The notes under the pieces: generated by a model
The model's database searches: none
The model's input: the letters and a program-made list of their open reading frames with translations, nothing else
Told to the model about the DNA's origin: nothing
DNA from: Thiodiazotropha sp040507225
GTDB lineage: Bacteria > Pseudomonadota > Gammaproteobacteria > Chromatiales > Chromatiaceae
DNA: 64,000 nt
Assembly (NCBI GenBank): GCA_040507225.1
Contig: JBEVVG010000001.1
Coordinates: 1,550,001 to 1,614,000 of the forward strand
Direction: 5' to 3'
Made by a program: the position numbers and the translations under genes
In this document: positions 1-8,465 of the stretch, piece after piece
Layout of the letters: every line of letters begins with the position of its first letter
Position numbering within the stretch: position 1 is the first letter of the stretch

Positions 1-1
1 G

Positions 2-2011
2 CAGATCGAACTCGAAGCGCCACCGGAAAACGTGGTGGGCGAAAGCAAGGTGTTCCCCGATGACGCGACCCTGTTCGCCATCCATGTCCATCCCCTGCTG
101 ACCGAATACTGCTCGGAATGCCACGTGGATGACGCCGCGTCTCCCCAGTCACCCTATTTCGCCAATGCGGATGCGGACAGCGCCTATGCGGCGGTGAAAA
201 CCTCCATCGACCTGGACACCCCGCGCAACTCCCGTCTGGTACAGCGTCTGATCGAGTTGCACAACTGCTGGGACGACTGCCCGGGCAATGCCCAGGAGAT
301 GCAGAGTGCCATCACCCGCATGGCCGACGCGATCAGCCCCACCCCGGTGGACCCGGATCTGGTCGTCAGCTACGCCCTCTCCCTGCCGGAAGGCACGGTG
401 GCCAGCGGCGGCAGTCGCCAGGAAAACGATGTGATTGCGTTATACGAGTTCAAGACCGGTGAAGGCAATGTGGCCTATGACACCAGCGGCGTCGACCCGG
501 CCATCAACCTGAGTCTGAGCGGAGACATGGGTTGGGTAGAGGGCTGGGGTCTCGAATTCCGTGACGGCAAGGCCCAGGGCAGTACCAATGACAGCCAAAA
601 ACTGGCACAGCTGATCCAGGCCACCGGTGAATACACCATCGAAGCCTGGGTGGTGCCCGCCAACGTGACCCAGGAAGGCCCGGCACGCATCATCAGCTAC
701 TCGGCCGGGACCGATGACCGTAATTTCACTCTCGGCCAGACACTCTACACGTATAATTTTCTGCACCGCTCCAGCACCACCGACGGCAACGGGGAACCCG
801 CCCACTCCACCTCGGACGGCGATGAGGACCTGCAGGCCACGGAGCAGCATGTGGTCGCCACTTTCGACCCGGAACACGGGCGGCGGATCTACGTTAACGG
901 GGTATTCACTGACGATGAGGACGAAACCGCACCGGGTAACCTGAACGACTGGGACGACACCTATGCGCTGGTACTCGGCAACGAGGCTTCCAGCGACCGT
1001 CCCTGGGCGGGCAAGGTGCGCCTGCTGGCGATTCACAACCGGGCCCTCAACGAACAGCAGATCCTGCAGAACTTCGAAGCCGGTGTGGGCGAGAAATACT
1101 TCCTGCTGTTCAATGTCAGCGGACTGGTGAATCTGCCGCAAAGCTATATCGTGTTCGAAGTCAGTCAATACGACAATTACAGCTATATGTTCCGTCAGCC
1201 GAAGTTCATCAGCCTCGATGCAGGGGTAGTGCCCGGCGACATCCCCATTCAGGGCATGCGCATCGGCATCAACGGCAAAGAGGCCGCCATCGGCCAGGCC
1301 TATGCACGCCTCGACACCAGCTTGAATGCCGCCGAGTATTCCCAGAACGGTCAGTTGCTGTCGCGCATTGCCACGGTCATCGCATCCGAGAAGGGCGCCG
1401 AGGGTGATCAGTTCTTCCTCACCTTCGAACGATTGGGGGATTACACCCATGTGTTTACGGAACCGGAACCCCTGCCCCTGGCCAGCCCCGCCGATGCGGA
1501 GCCCCGCTCCGAGGTGGGGCTACGCACCTTCGACGAGATCAACGCCAGCATGGCCGAACTGACCGGTGTCAGTCAGACCCTGAGCACGGTCCAGGAAACC
1601 TACACCACGATCCGTCAGCAACTGCCATCCAGTGAGGACGTCAACGGTTTTCTCTCATCCCACCAGGTCGCGGTTTCCCAGCTGGCGATCGAGTATTGCA
1701 GTGCCTTGGTTGACGACACCGGCCTGCGCGCCGGTTTCTTCCCGGGCCTTGACTTCAGTATCAACGCCAACGACATCTCCAGCGCCACCTGGCAGAGCCA
1801 GGTGGTCGCCCCTCTGATGAGTCGTTTCATGGGCGAAAACCTCGCTTCGCAGCCCGATCCGGCCCTGGTGGAAGGAGAGCTGATGGACCTCCTCACGGGC
1901 AGTGCGGGACTGGCTCGCTGTACCGGTCAATGCGCCGCGGACCGCACAGAAAAGGCGACCAAGGCAGCCTGCGCCTCGCTGCTCGGCAGCGCAGTCGTGT
2001 TGTTGCAGTAA
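2..2011 (+). CDS. LamG-domain secreted protein with a CXXCH motif (5' partial)
   Basis: The frame is open from the left edge, so the start and any signal peptide lie outside the window. Near codon 36 of the visible part is CSECH, a c-type heme-binding CXXCH motif, inside a stretch (HPLLTEYCSECH) resembling the small cytochrome-like domains of planctomycete-type proteins. A further cysteine pair follows (HNCWDDCPG). Residues about 150-350 have the pattern of a LamG/concanavalin A-like domain (YTIEAWVVPANVT, RIIYVNGV-like and LLAIHNRALNEQQI strands). The C-terminal third is unassigned but carries more cysteines. The next gene starts 20 bp downstream and encodes a Tat-exported protein, so the two are probably one operon and act together outside the cytoplasm. 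The role is unknown; heme attachment is inferred from the motif alone. Confidence 0.8.
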   Translation, partial: QIELEAPPENVVGESKVFPDDATLFAIHVHPLLTEYCSECHVDDAASPQSPYFANADADSAYAAVKTSIDLDTPRNSRLVQRLIELHNCWDDCPGNAQEMQSAITRMADAISPTPVDPDLVVSYALSLPEGTVASGGSRQENDVIALYEFKTGEGNVAYDTSGVDPAINLSLSGDMGWVEGWGLEFRDGKAQGSTNDSQKLAQLIQATGEYTIEAWVVPANVTQEGPARIISYSAGTDDRNFTLGQTLYTYNFLHRSSTTDGNGEPAHSTSDGDEDLQATEQHVVATFDPEHGRRIYVNGVFTDDEDETAPGNLNDWDDTYALVLGNEASSDRPWAGKVRLLAIHNRALNEQQILQNFEAGVGEKYFLLFNVSGLVNLPQSYIVFEVSQYDNYSYMFRQPKFISLDAGVVPGDIPIQGMRIGINGKEAAIGQAYARLDTSLNAAEYSQNGQLLSRIATVIASEKGAEGDQFFLTFERLGDYTHVFTEPEPLPLASPADAEPRSEVGLRTFDEINASMAELTGVSQTLSTVQETYTTIRQQLPSSEDVNGFLSSHQVAVSQLAIEYCSALVDDTGLRAGFFPGLDFSINANDISSATWQSQVVAPLMSRFMGENLASQPDPALVEGELMDLLTGSAGLARCTGQCAADRTEKATKAACASLLGSAVVLLQ

Positions 2012-2031
2012 ATTACGGACGGAAAAGAGTG

Positions 2032-3603
2032 ATGCGTAAAAAAGTGAAAAATCTCTCCCCGGATGCCCCGCTGTACCACGCCGACCACCCGCGTCCGACC
2101 ACCCGGCGGGATTTCATCCGCCAGGGATTCATGGCGGGTCTGGGGATGATCACCGGTCCGTCCCTGTTCGGCCTGTTCGCCAACCCGAGGGAGGCCCGGG
2201 CGGCGCTCTCCTCCGACCTGCAGGCGCTGAAGAGCAGTTGCGGCATCGACACCCTGGGAGGTGGCAAGATCCCGTTCATCTGTTTCGACCTTGCGGGTGG
2301 CGCGAACATCGCCGGGTCCAATGTGCTGACCGGGCGCCAGGGAGGTCAATACGATTTTCTGACCACCGCGGGCTACAACCGCCTGGGCCTGCCGGGCGAT
2401 ATGCTGCCATCGATTCTCAACCCTGCCACAGGGGTCAGCGACTTCATCAATACCGAACTGGGGCTGGGCTTTCATTCCGACAGCGCGTTTCTGCGTGGCA
2501 TCCTGGAAAAAGTTTCACCCGGCAACCGGGCCAACATCAATGGTGCGGTCATCCCGGCCCGCTCGGAAAACGATACCGCCAACAACCCCCACAACCCCAT
2601 GTATGCAATCAACCGCTGCGGTGCGGACGGGGAACTGCTCACCCTGATCGGCTCGCGCAGTTCCGACTCCGGCGGCAACTCGATGGCCCCCGCGGACCAG
2701 ATCGATCCCTCGGTGCGTCCCACCAAGGTCGATCGTCCCAGCGACACCACCGGCCTGGTGGATACCGGCAAGCTGGTGGGACTGTTCGAACAATCCGACG
2801 CAGTGGCGGTCATGGAGGCGATTCAGCGTATCTCGGATATGAAACTCGACCGGGTCAACACCGGTATCAGCAGTGATGCGGTGGTCAAGGAGCTGGTCCG
2901 CTGCGGTTATGTCAAGAGCGCGGACCTTGTGGACCGATACGGCGATCCCGCCGCCCTGGATGTCACCGCGGATGCGGACATCATCGGTCCAATCTTCTCC
3001 CAGGCGGAGTTCGATGGTGACGGTGAATTCCGCAAGACCGCCTCGGTGATGAAACTGGTGGTGAATGGTTATGCCGGTGCCGGGACCATCACCATGGGCG
3101 GCTACGATTACCACACCGGCGATCGTGCGGTGGGTGAGATCCGTGATCTGCGGGCGGGACGTTGCATGGGCGCCTGTATTGAGTACGCGGCGCGTCTGGG
3201 CATGCCCTTGATGCTGTATGTCTTCAGTGACGGCTCCGTCTCCAGCAACGGTGCGGTGGACAACTCCGCGGACGGCCGGGGCAAAGGGGTGTGGACCGGC
3301 GACAACCAGTCCACTGCGGCATCCTTCTTCCTGGTCTACAACCCGAGCGGCCCGGCGACCCTGACCGGCGGCAGCCTGGATGAGCAGCTGCGTCATCAGC
3401 AGATCGGCTACTTCACTGCTGACGGAGCGGTGGACAACGGTTCCAGCCCGGCAGCCAACAACGTCAATCAGCTGGTGCTCACGGTCGCCCTGAACTACCT
3501 GGCCCTGCATGGTGAGCAGGGACAGTTCTCAAGCCTGTTCGGCAGCAGTCTGGGGAACGCGGCGATGCTCGACAGCCTGACCGCATTCAGCCCGATCATG
3601 TGA
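2032..3603 (+). CDS. Tat-exported protein, distantly DUF1501-like
   Basis: A 523-residue protein with a twin-arginine signal (TTRRDFIRQGFMAGLGM, about residues 21-40), so it is expected to be exported folded. The ATG at 2032 is preceded by GGAAAAGAG; the frame extends upstream into the LamG gene, but only this start places the Tat motif near the N-terminus. The mature part has glycine-rich segments (CFDLAGGANIAGSN) and GYDYHTGDRAVGEIRDLR, which resembles the GWDTH region of DUF1501 proteins. That assignment is tentative. It follows the CXXCH/LamG gene by 20 bp, and I read the two as partners. No catalytic function can be named. Confidence 0.8.
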   Translation: MRKKVKNLSPDAPLYHADHPRPTTRRDFIRQGFMAGLGMITGPSLFGLFANPREARAALSSDLQALKSSCGIDTLGGGKIPFICFDLAGGANIAGSNVLTGRQGGQYDFLTTAGYNRLGLPGDMLPSILNPATGVSDFINTELGLGFHSDSAFLRGILEKVSPGNRANINGAVIPARSENDTANNPHNPMYAINRCGADGELLTLIGSRSSDSGGNSMAPADQIDPSVRPTKVDRPSDTTGLVDTGKLVGLFEQSDAVAVMEAIQRISDMKLDRVNTGISSDAVVKELVRCGYVKSADLVDRYGDPAALDVTADADIIGPIFSQAEFDGDGEFRKTASVMKLVVNGYAGAGTITMGGYDYHTGDRAVGEIRDLRAGRCMGACIEYAARLGMPLMLYVFSDGSVSSNGAVDNSADGRGKGVWTGDNQSTAASFFLVYNPSGPATLTGGSLDEQLRHQQIGYFTADGAVDNGSSPAANNVNQLVLTVALNYLALHGEQGQFSSLFGSSLGNAAMLDSLTAFSPIM

Positions 3604-3615
3604 GGGTCCTGAAAC

Positions 3616-3641
3616 CGCTTGCGGAATGAACACCGCAAGCG
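3616..3641 (+). terminator. Hairpin after the Tat-protein gene
   Basis: CGCTTGCGG and CCGCAAGCG form a perfect 9-bp stem with an 8-nt loop 13 bp after the stop codon. No U-tract follows, so it may be a weak terminator or a 3'-end stabiliser rather than a classical intrinsic terminator. Confidence 0.4.
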
Positions 3642-3756
3642 TTCCCCGGCCAAACGGTGGCGGCATGATCGTTTCGCGGATCCGGCTAATCGTTTACTGC
3701 CAAATGCGTCACCGGTTGATAGAATCGTGTTTCTGTTGTTATCTCCCTGAAGGACC

Positions 3757-4578
3757 ATGATGGAGCATCAAGCACACACGTTCATTCACTGGAACATCGA
3801 TCCCGTTCTGATCTCATTCGCCGGCATCGAGATCCGCTGGTATGGCGCCCTGTTCGCCCTCGCCTACCTGATGAGCTATCAGACCCTCTATTGGATCTAT
3901 CACCGCGAAGGCAGGGACACCTCGCATCTCGAACGTCTTACCGTATACCTGGTCATTGCCATCATCATCGGCGCCCGTCTGGTGCATTGCCTGTTCTACG
4001 ACCCCGCCTACTACCTCGCTCACCCGCTGAAGATCCTGGCGTTTTGGGAAGGTGGACTGGCCAGCCATGGCGGCGGTCTGGGGGCGCTGATCGGTCTCTA
4101 TCTCTACAAACTCCGTTCCGGCGATGCCTATCTCTGGCTGCTGGACCGTTTCGCCCTGCCCACCGCCCTGGCCGGGGCATTCATTCGTATTGGCAATCTG
4201 TTCAATTCAGAAATCTACGGCACACCCACCCAGGCACCCTGGGCCTTCGTCTTCGAGCGGGTGGACAACCTGCCACGGCACCCGGCACAACTCTATGAAG
4301 CCATCGCCTATGCGCTGATCTTTATCGCTCTGGTAATCGTCTACCGGCGCTGGGGCCGCAAGTTCCGGGATGGAATGATCTTTGGACTGCTGCTGGTTGG
4401 GGTGTTCAGCGCCCGCTTTGGGATTGAATTCGTCAAGACCCACCAAGCGGCCTACACCACCGACCTGAGCCTGAGCACAGGCCAGATGCTCAGCCTGCCC
4501 TTCATACTCGTGGGCATCATCCTGGTGGTGCGCGCGATCTCGGGATCCACCCCCCGTCCCTCTCCGAGCACAGGCTGA
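3757..4578 (+). CDS. lgt: Prolipoprotein diacylglyceryl transferase Lgt
   Basis: An inner-membrane enzyme that transfers diacylglycerol from phosphatidylglycerol to the lipobox cysteine of prolipoproteins. At 273 residues it has normal length and about seven hydrophobic segments. Family signatures are present: EIRWYGALFALAY near the N-terminus, GGLASHGGGLGA around residue 96, and the Lgt signature FIRIGNLFNSEIYG around residue 145 containing the essential arginine and asparagine, followed by RHPAQLYEA. The start is ATG at 3757 or the adjacent ATG at 3760, after AAGGACC. It serves the several lipoproteins encoded in this window (for example at 8462, 11274 and 28499). The gene stands alone and ends 33 bp before a long inverted-repeat element. 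Confidence 0.96.
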   Translation: MMEHQAHTFIHWNIDPVLISFAGIEIRWYGALFALAYLMSYQTLYWIYHREGRDTSHLERLTVYLVIAIIIGARLVHCLFYDPAYYLAHPLKILAFWEGGLASHGGGLGALIGLYLYKLRSGDAYLWLLDRFALPTALAGAFIRIGNLFNSEIYGTPTQAPWAFVFERVDNLPRHPAQLYEAIAYALIFIALVIVYRRWGRKFRDGMIFGLLLVGVFSARFGIEFVKTHQAAYTTDLSLSTGQMLSLPFILVGIILVVRAISGSTPRPSPSTG

Positions 4579-4611
4579 GAACCGCCCATCCTGTCGAAAA
4601 TGGGTGCAGTG

Positions 4612-4794
4612 CCTAGTGGGCCGATCGGTAAATTCGGCAACACTCAAAGCCCCGCGACTGGGCCGCGCCACAAACGCCATTGGCGGTGTTGTGCTTGTTT
4701 GAATGAGCGACGGCTAGTCCTATGCTCGCATGCCTTGCCAATGGCGCTTGTGGTGCGGCTGAGAGTTACCGAATTTACCGAGCGGCCCACTAGG
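4612..4794. repeat. MITE-like 183-bp element with long terminal inverted repeats
   Basis: The two ends are inverted copies beginning CCTAGTGGGCCG. The outer 26 nt match at 25 positions, and after a 15-nt insertion in the left arm a further 23-nt block (around GCCGCGCCACAAACG) matches at 21 positions. The roughly 52-bp centre (about 4685-4736) has no coding potential. The element lies between two convergent genes, and its right end supplies the TAG stop of the DUF3187 gene. The RNA would fold into one long hairpin on either strand and could end transcription both ways. Non-autonomous transposon is an inference: no transposase and no second copy are in the window. Confidence 0.7.
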
Positions 4795-5797
4795 GAATGG
4801 CCAGCTCGTACCCCAGATTGATGATGAAGTCCGGCACCGTATCGGTGGTGAGATTTTCGCCAAGCGAGAGGTCGATCCGGTGTTGCCGGTGTTCCCCCCA
4901 GTAGCCACTACCACCAAAGGTCAACATCATGGCTGATCCCCCCAGTTGGTGGACCTGGCTGTCATACAGGGAGGTATGGCCGTCAATCTGAAACTTCAGA
5001 TCCAGCCAATCGTACGCCTGCCAACTCAGTCCCAGGGTGCCGAATCCAACCAGGTGTCGCTGACGATCCGCCAGGATATCCGTGTCGCCGGTGACCAGCA
5101 GGCCTGCTTGAGCATAGCCGGAAACCGGCCAGTTGCTGAGCAGGGATCGGTGGGATCCGGACAGCCACAGAGCCAGGTCCGTGCCACCGCTACCCAGCAA
5201 ATCTTGTTCACTTCCGGTCGGCAGTTTCAGACTGATGTGCCAGGAGAGCGCACGATCCGGATTGTCCTGGGAAAGCCTGCGCGCCAGTTGAAATTGAATA
5301 TCCCCGATCCCGCTGCGGTCCTGCTGAATGTTCACCCGTGTTTCACCGCCATCCATGTAAACATATCGAAGCCGATCCTTTGGCCAGTCGTCACGATCCG
5401 AATTGGACAGTCCGAACAGGTTGTGCCAGCTCTCGATCAGACTGTCGAGGCCGCCGCCCCGGTGAGACAGATAAGGCAGTTCAACCCCCCACTGCCAGCC
5501 TTCACCCAAACCCTGCTTCCAGACCAGCGCCGCGCGGTAGGTCTCACCATCCAGGGTTACCTGTTCATTGTCACGGATCTTTTCAATGGATGAGTTGGCG
5601 ACGCTGAATTGCACACCGCTACGAAATGCCTGATCATCCAGAATCTTCGCCGGTGTCGCCAACGGCAGGCCATAGAGCAGCATGAACGGATTGGGGTTCC
5701 GCACCTGAAAAGGTTCCGGATCCCGCATTTCATCCGCACCGGCGGCAAGGCTGAGCGTTGCACACAAGAGGCATGGGATGAGGCCGATTCGAGACAT
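4790..5797 (-). CDS. DUF3187 family outer-membrane protein
   Basis: A 335-residue protein with a signal peptide (cleavage near AAGADE, about residue 21) and alternating amphipathic strands typical of a beta-barrel, ending FIINLGYELAIP. Family marks of DUF3187 include the N-terminal RNPNPFMLLYGLP segment, GIGDIQFQLARRL, and SLKLPTGSEQDLLGSGGTD, reminiscent of outer-membrane transport or porin-like proteins. The substrate is unknown. The stop codon lies inside the terminal repeat of the 4612-4794 element, so the last codons may have been set by its insertion. The gene is monocistronic; its promoter should lie in the AT-rich stretch above 5798. Confidence 0.75.
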   Translation of the reverse strand: MSRIGLIPCLLCATLSLAAGADEMRDPEPFQVRNPNPFMLLYGLPLATPAKILDDQAFRSGVQFSVANSSIEKIRDNEQVTLDGETYRAALVWKQGLGEGWQWGVELPYLSHRGGGLDSLIESWHNLFGLSNSDRDDWPKDRLRYVYMDGGETRVNIQQDRSGIGDIQFQLARRLSQDNPDRALSWHISLKLPTGSEQDLLGSGGTDLALWLSGSHRSLLSNWPVSGYAQAGLLVTGDTDILADRQRHLVGFGTLGLSWQAYDWLDLKFQIDGHTSLYDSQVHQLGGSAMMLTFGGSGYWGEHRQHRIDLSLGENLTTDTVPDFIINLGYELAIP

Positions 5798-6090
5798 CAG
5801 ATTCCGGTGGTTTCAGCAGTATGGGGCATGAAGTGACCCACAATATCATTATCCGCTGATTGATTTCGCGGAGTTTTTATCTAACCCGTGTTGAATTGTC
5901 CGGAAGACCAGGAGGGGAGACATGCGGATTCAAAAATGTCTGAAAACAGATCACGTCTCCGGTATATTTGGGTTTTTTTTACCAACTTCCTGACCTAACC
6001 TGTGACTATCATCGCAAACGCAACACCCTAATTCATATAGATTTGTTTGTTCATAAACACAGTTGATTTCATAACCCGGGAACTGCCGCC
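5798..6090. other. Divergent intergenic region, AT-rich, no gene seen
   Basis: This 293-bp gap separates the leftward DUF3187 gene from the rightward TPR/ExbBD cluster. It is much richer in A and T than its surroundings, especially 5945-6070, with an eight-T run near 5974. Promoters for both transcripts are expected here, but no convincing -35/-10 pair or coding frame was found. Confidence 0.4.
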
Positions 6091-6609
6091 TTGAAGACTC
6101 TACTCCGCAATGCCCTACTCCTGCTCTGCTGTCTTTGTGCGCCTCTCATGGCCGCTGAACCCCAGCCGGGCCTGGACCGGCAGGTAGAGCAGCTCAAACA
6201 GTCGGTGATTGAGCTCAACCGGGAGCTGTTCATCCTGGAGGAGGAACTGCTGTTTCCGGGCAACACCCAGGTCTCGGTATTTCTTTCCGTGGACACCGGC
6301 ACCTTTTTCAAACTCGACTCGGTGCAGCTGCAGATCGACGACAAGGAACTGGCCAACCACCTCTACACGGAACGTGAACTCAAGGCCTTGCAACGCGGCG
6401 GGGTACAACGTATTTATCTCGGCAACCTCAAAGCCGGCCCGCATGAACTGATCGCCTTCTTCACCGGTGAGGGTCCCCAGGGACGCGACTACAAACGTGG
6501 CGCCACGGTGAGTTTCGAAAAAGGGATCGGGCCCAAGTACCTGGAACTGAAGATCATCGACAGCGTGGCGCTGCAGCAACCCGACTTTGAAGTCCGCGAG
6601 TGGGAGTGA
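6091..6609 (+). CDS. Periplasmic protein, first gene of the TPR/ExbBD/AgmX cluster
   Basis: A 172-residue protein with a TTG start and a signal peptide (LLLLCCLCAPLMAAEP; cleavage about residue 22). A short coiled coil follows (LDRQVEQLKQSVIELNRELF), then a beta-rich domain (VSVFLSVDTGTFFKLDSVQLQIDD ... ELIAFFTGEGPQGRDY) that looks like a small immunoglobulin-like or carbohydrate-binding fold. I do not recognise a named family. It lies immediately upstream of a TPR gene and heads a tightly packed set ending in an ExbB/ExbD/TonB-like motor, so a periplasmic accessory role in that machine is the natural reading. Confidence 0.75.
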   Translation: MKTLLRNALLLLCCLCAPLMAAEPQPGLDRQVEQLKQSVIELNRELFILEEELLFPGNTQVSVFLSVDTGTFFKLDSVQLQIDDKELANHLYTERELKALQRGGVQRIYLGNLKAGPHELIAFFTGEGPQGRDYKRGATVSFEKGIGPKYLELKIIDSVALQQPDFEVREWE

Positions 6610-6614
6610 CACGG

Positions 6615-8465
6615 GTGCGAGCGCCTCTGTTACTTCAACTTTGGATAATTTTCAGCCTGTTTCCTGTGCTCTCCCAAGCTGCGGAGATTCAGCCGGGAGC
6701 ACCGCAGGCGTTGAAGGACCTGCATTACGGGGAGGCCCTGTTCCAGCTTTATCAGGAAGCCTATTTTCCCGCCATCATCCGTCTGCTTGCGGCGCGTGAA
6801 CAGGGGCTGATGAAGGCCTATGAAGACGAACCCGAGTTGCTTCTCGGGGGTCTCTACCTGGCCTACGGTATGCCAAACACCGCGGAATCCCTGTTCGAGC
6901 GGGTGATCAATCAATCGGCCGAACCCGAGATCAAGGACAAGGCCTGGCTGCACCTCGGCAAGGCGCGCCATCGGCGTGGTGAACCAGACTCCGCGGAGAA
7001 AGCCCTGGGGGAGATCGGTGAGGCCCTGCCCGCCGAGGGCATGGACGAAAAACGTTACCTGCAGGGACTCATCGATCTGCAGCGTAACACCCCGGAGAAG
7101 GCGATCAGCGACCTTTCCGATGTATCGGCGGAAGGGGAATGGTCACTCTACGCAAGATACAACCAGGCCATCGCCCATCTACGTTCCGATCGACCGGCCG
7201 AGGCACTCGCCATACTGCAGGAGATTGGCGATGCCCGATCCGAGGCCGACACTGCGGAAACCCGGGCGCTGCGCGATCAGGCAAACCTCGCGCTGGGTTA
7301 TCTGCTGCTGGAGAACCAGCAGCCCGAATCCGCCAAAACCGCCCTGCAGAAGGTTCGTTTACAAAGTTCGGCGAGTAACCGCGCTTTGCTCGGACTGGGT
7401 TGGGCGTCGCTGCAGCTGAACCAGCAGGAACAGGCCCTGGTACCCTGGCAACTGCTGGCAGGACGCAACACCAGCGATCCCGCGGTACTGGAGGCCAAAC
7501 TGGCCATTCCCTACGTTTTCGCGACTCTCGAAGCCGAACAACAGTCGCTGCAGGCCTATCGTGACGCCATCAGCGCCTATGACGACGCTCTGGCCGGTGT
7601 TGAACGAATCATTCAGCAAGTGGACCGGGAGGCCTTCCCTGACAATCTCATCGCGGCAAGCGGAGCGGAGTCCGCTTCGGCAAGTGCTGAATTTCGCAGC
7701 CTGCTGCCCTATCTGCTGTCCGGCAACCTGTTTCAGGAGCGTCTGCAGGACTACCAGGACCTGCTGCGACTCGAAGATAATCTGCAGCAGTGGCAACGCA
7801 AAACCGACAGCTACCGCACCATGCTGTTGACCCAGGAACAGGCCTACGAACAAAAACTCCCCCAGGTGGAGACACACCTCCAGGGTGACCGGTTGGAGCA
7901 GTTGACCTCCGAGCGGGATGCCCTGTTCGAGCGCTATCAGCAAGCCGCGTCGGATGCGGAACCCGCGTTCATCCTGGCCACCGAGAAGGAGAAGAAACAG
8001 CTCGCCCGACTGCAACGCATCGATGACCTGATTGCAGGCTCCGGCGCCCCGCAGCGGCTTCAGGGTCAACAGGACATTGCCCGGCTGTTACAGGGCATAC
8101 TGACCTGGCAGACGGTCACTGAGCACCCCGAGCGCCTGTGGACCCTCAAAAAACAGATGCGTGAACTCGATCAAAACCTGGAAATCGCGCGAACCCAGGA
8201 ACAGCAACTGGCACAGGCCAAGGAACAGGCGGCCAGCCGGTTTACCGTGTTCGGCACACGTATCGATTCGCTGGAGGAGCGAATCCCGCAACTCCTGAAA
8301 CAGGTTACGCAGGCGCGCGTACAACAGGCCGCTCAACTGCGCGGCATGGCCCTGGATAAACTCGACCAACGCAGAAACCTCATCAACAACTACCTGATTC
8401 AGGCTCGGTTCGGGGTCGCCAACCTCCTCGATATCAGCTCCGAAAGAGGAGTGACTCCGCAGTGA
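6615..8465 (+). CDS. TPR-repeat periplasmic protein (GltD/GltE-like)
   Basis: A 616-residue protein with signal peptide RAPLLLQLWIIFSLFPVLSQA. The GTG at 6615 is chosen because GGGAG lies 8 nt upstream and the signal peptide then begins at residue 1; in-frame GTGs at 6600 and 6606 are alternatives that overlap the previous stop. Residues about 30-300 are tetratricopeptide repeats (FPAIIRLLAAREQGL, AWLHLGKARHRRGEPDSAEKAL, ALLGLGWASLQLNQQEQAL). Residues about 390-590 are rich in long helices and probably coiled coil. Such proteins scaffold envelope complexes. It overlaps the next lipoprotein gene by 4 bp (GTGA), indicating translational coupling. Confidence 0.8.
   Translation: MRAPLLLQLWIIFSLFPVLSQAAEIQPGAPQALKDLHYGEALFQLYQEAYFPAIIRLLAAREQGLMKAYEDEPELLLGGLYLAYGMPNTAESLFERVINQSAEPEIKDKAWLHLGKARHRRGEPDSAEKALGEIGEALPAEGMDEKRYLQGLIDLQRNTPEKAISDLSDVSAEGEWSLYARYNQAIAHLRSDRPAEALAILQEIGDARSEADTAETRALRDQANLALGYLLLENQQPESAKTALQKVRLQSSASNRALLGLGWASLQLNQQEQALVPWQLLAGRNTSDPAVLEAKLAIPYVFATLEAEQQSLQAYRDAISAYDDALAGVERIIQQVDREAFPDNLIAASGAESASASAEFRSLLPYLLSGNLFQERLQDYQDLLRLEDNLQQWQRKTDSYRTMLLTQEQAYEQKLPQVETHLQGDRLEQLTSERDALFERYQQAASDAEPAFILATEKEKKQLARLQRIDDLIAGSGAPQRLQGQQDIARLLQGILTWQTVTEHPERLWTLKKQMRELDQNLEIARTQEQQLAQAKEQAASRFTVFGTRIDSLEERIPQLLKQVTQARVQQAAQLRGMALDKLDQRRNLINNYLIQARFGVANLLDISSERGVTPQ

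Noticed and set aside
440..1450. 336-codon open frame antisense to the LamG gene
   Set aside because: It lies wholly opposite a gene with clear domain motifs; long antisense frames are expected in GC-rich DNA, and its sequence shows no motif.
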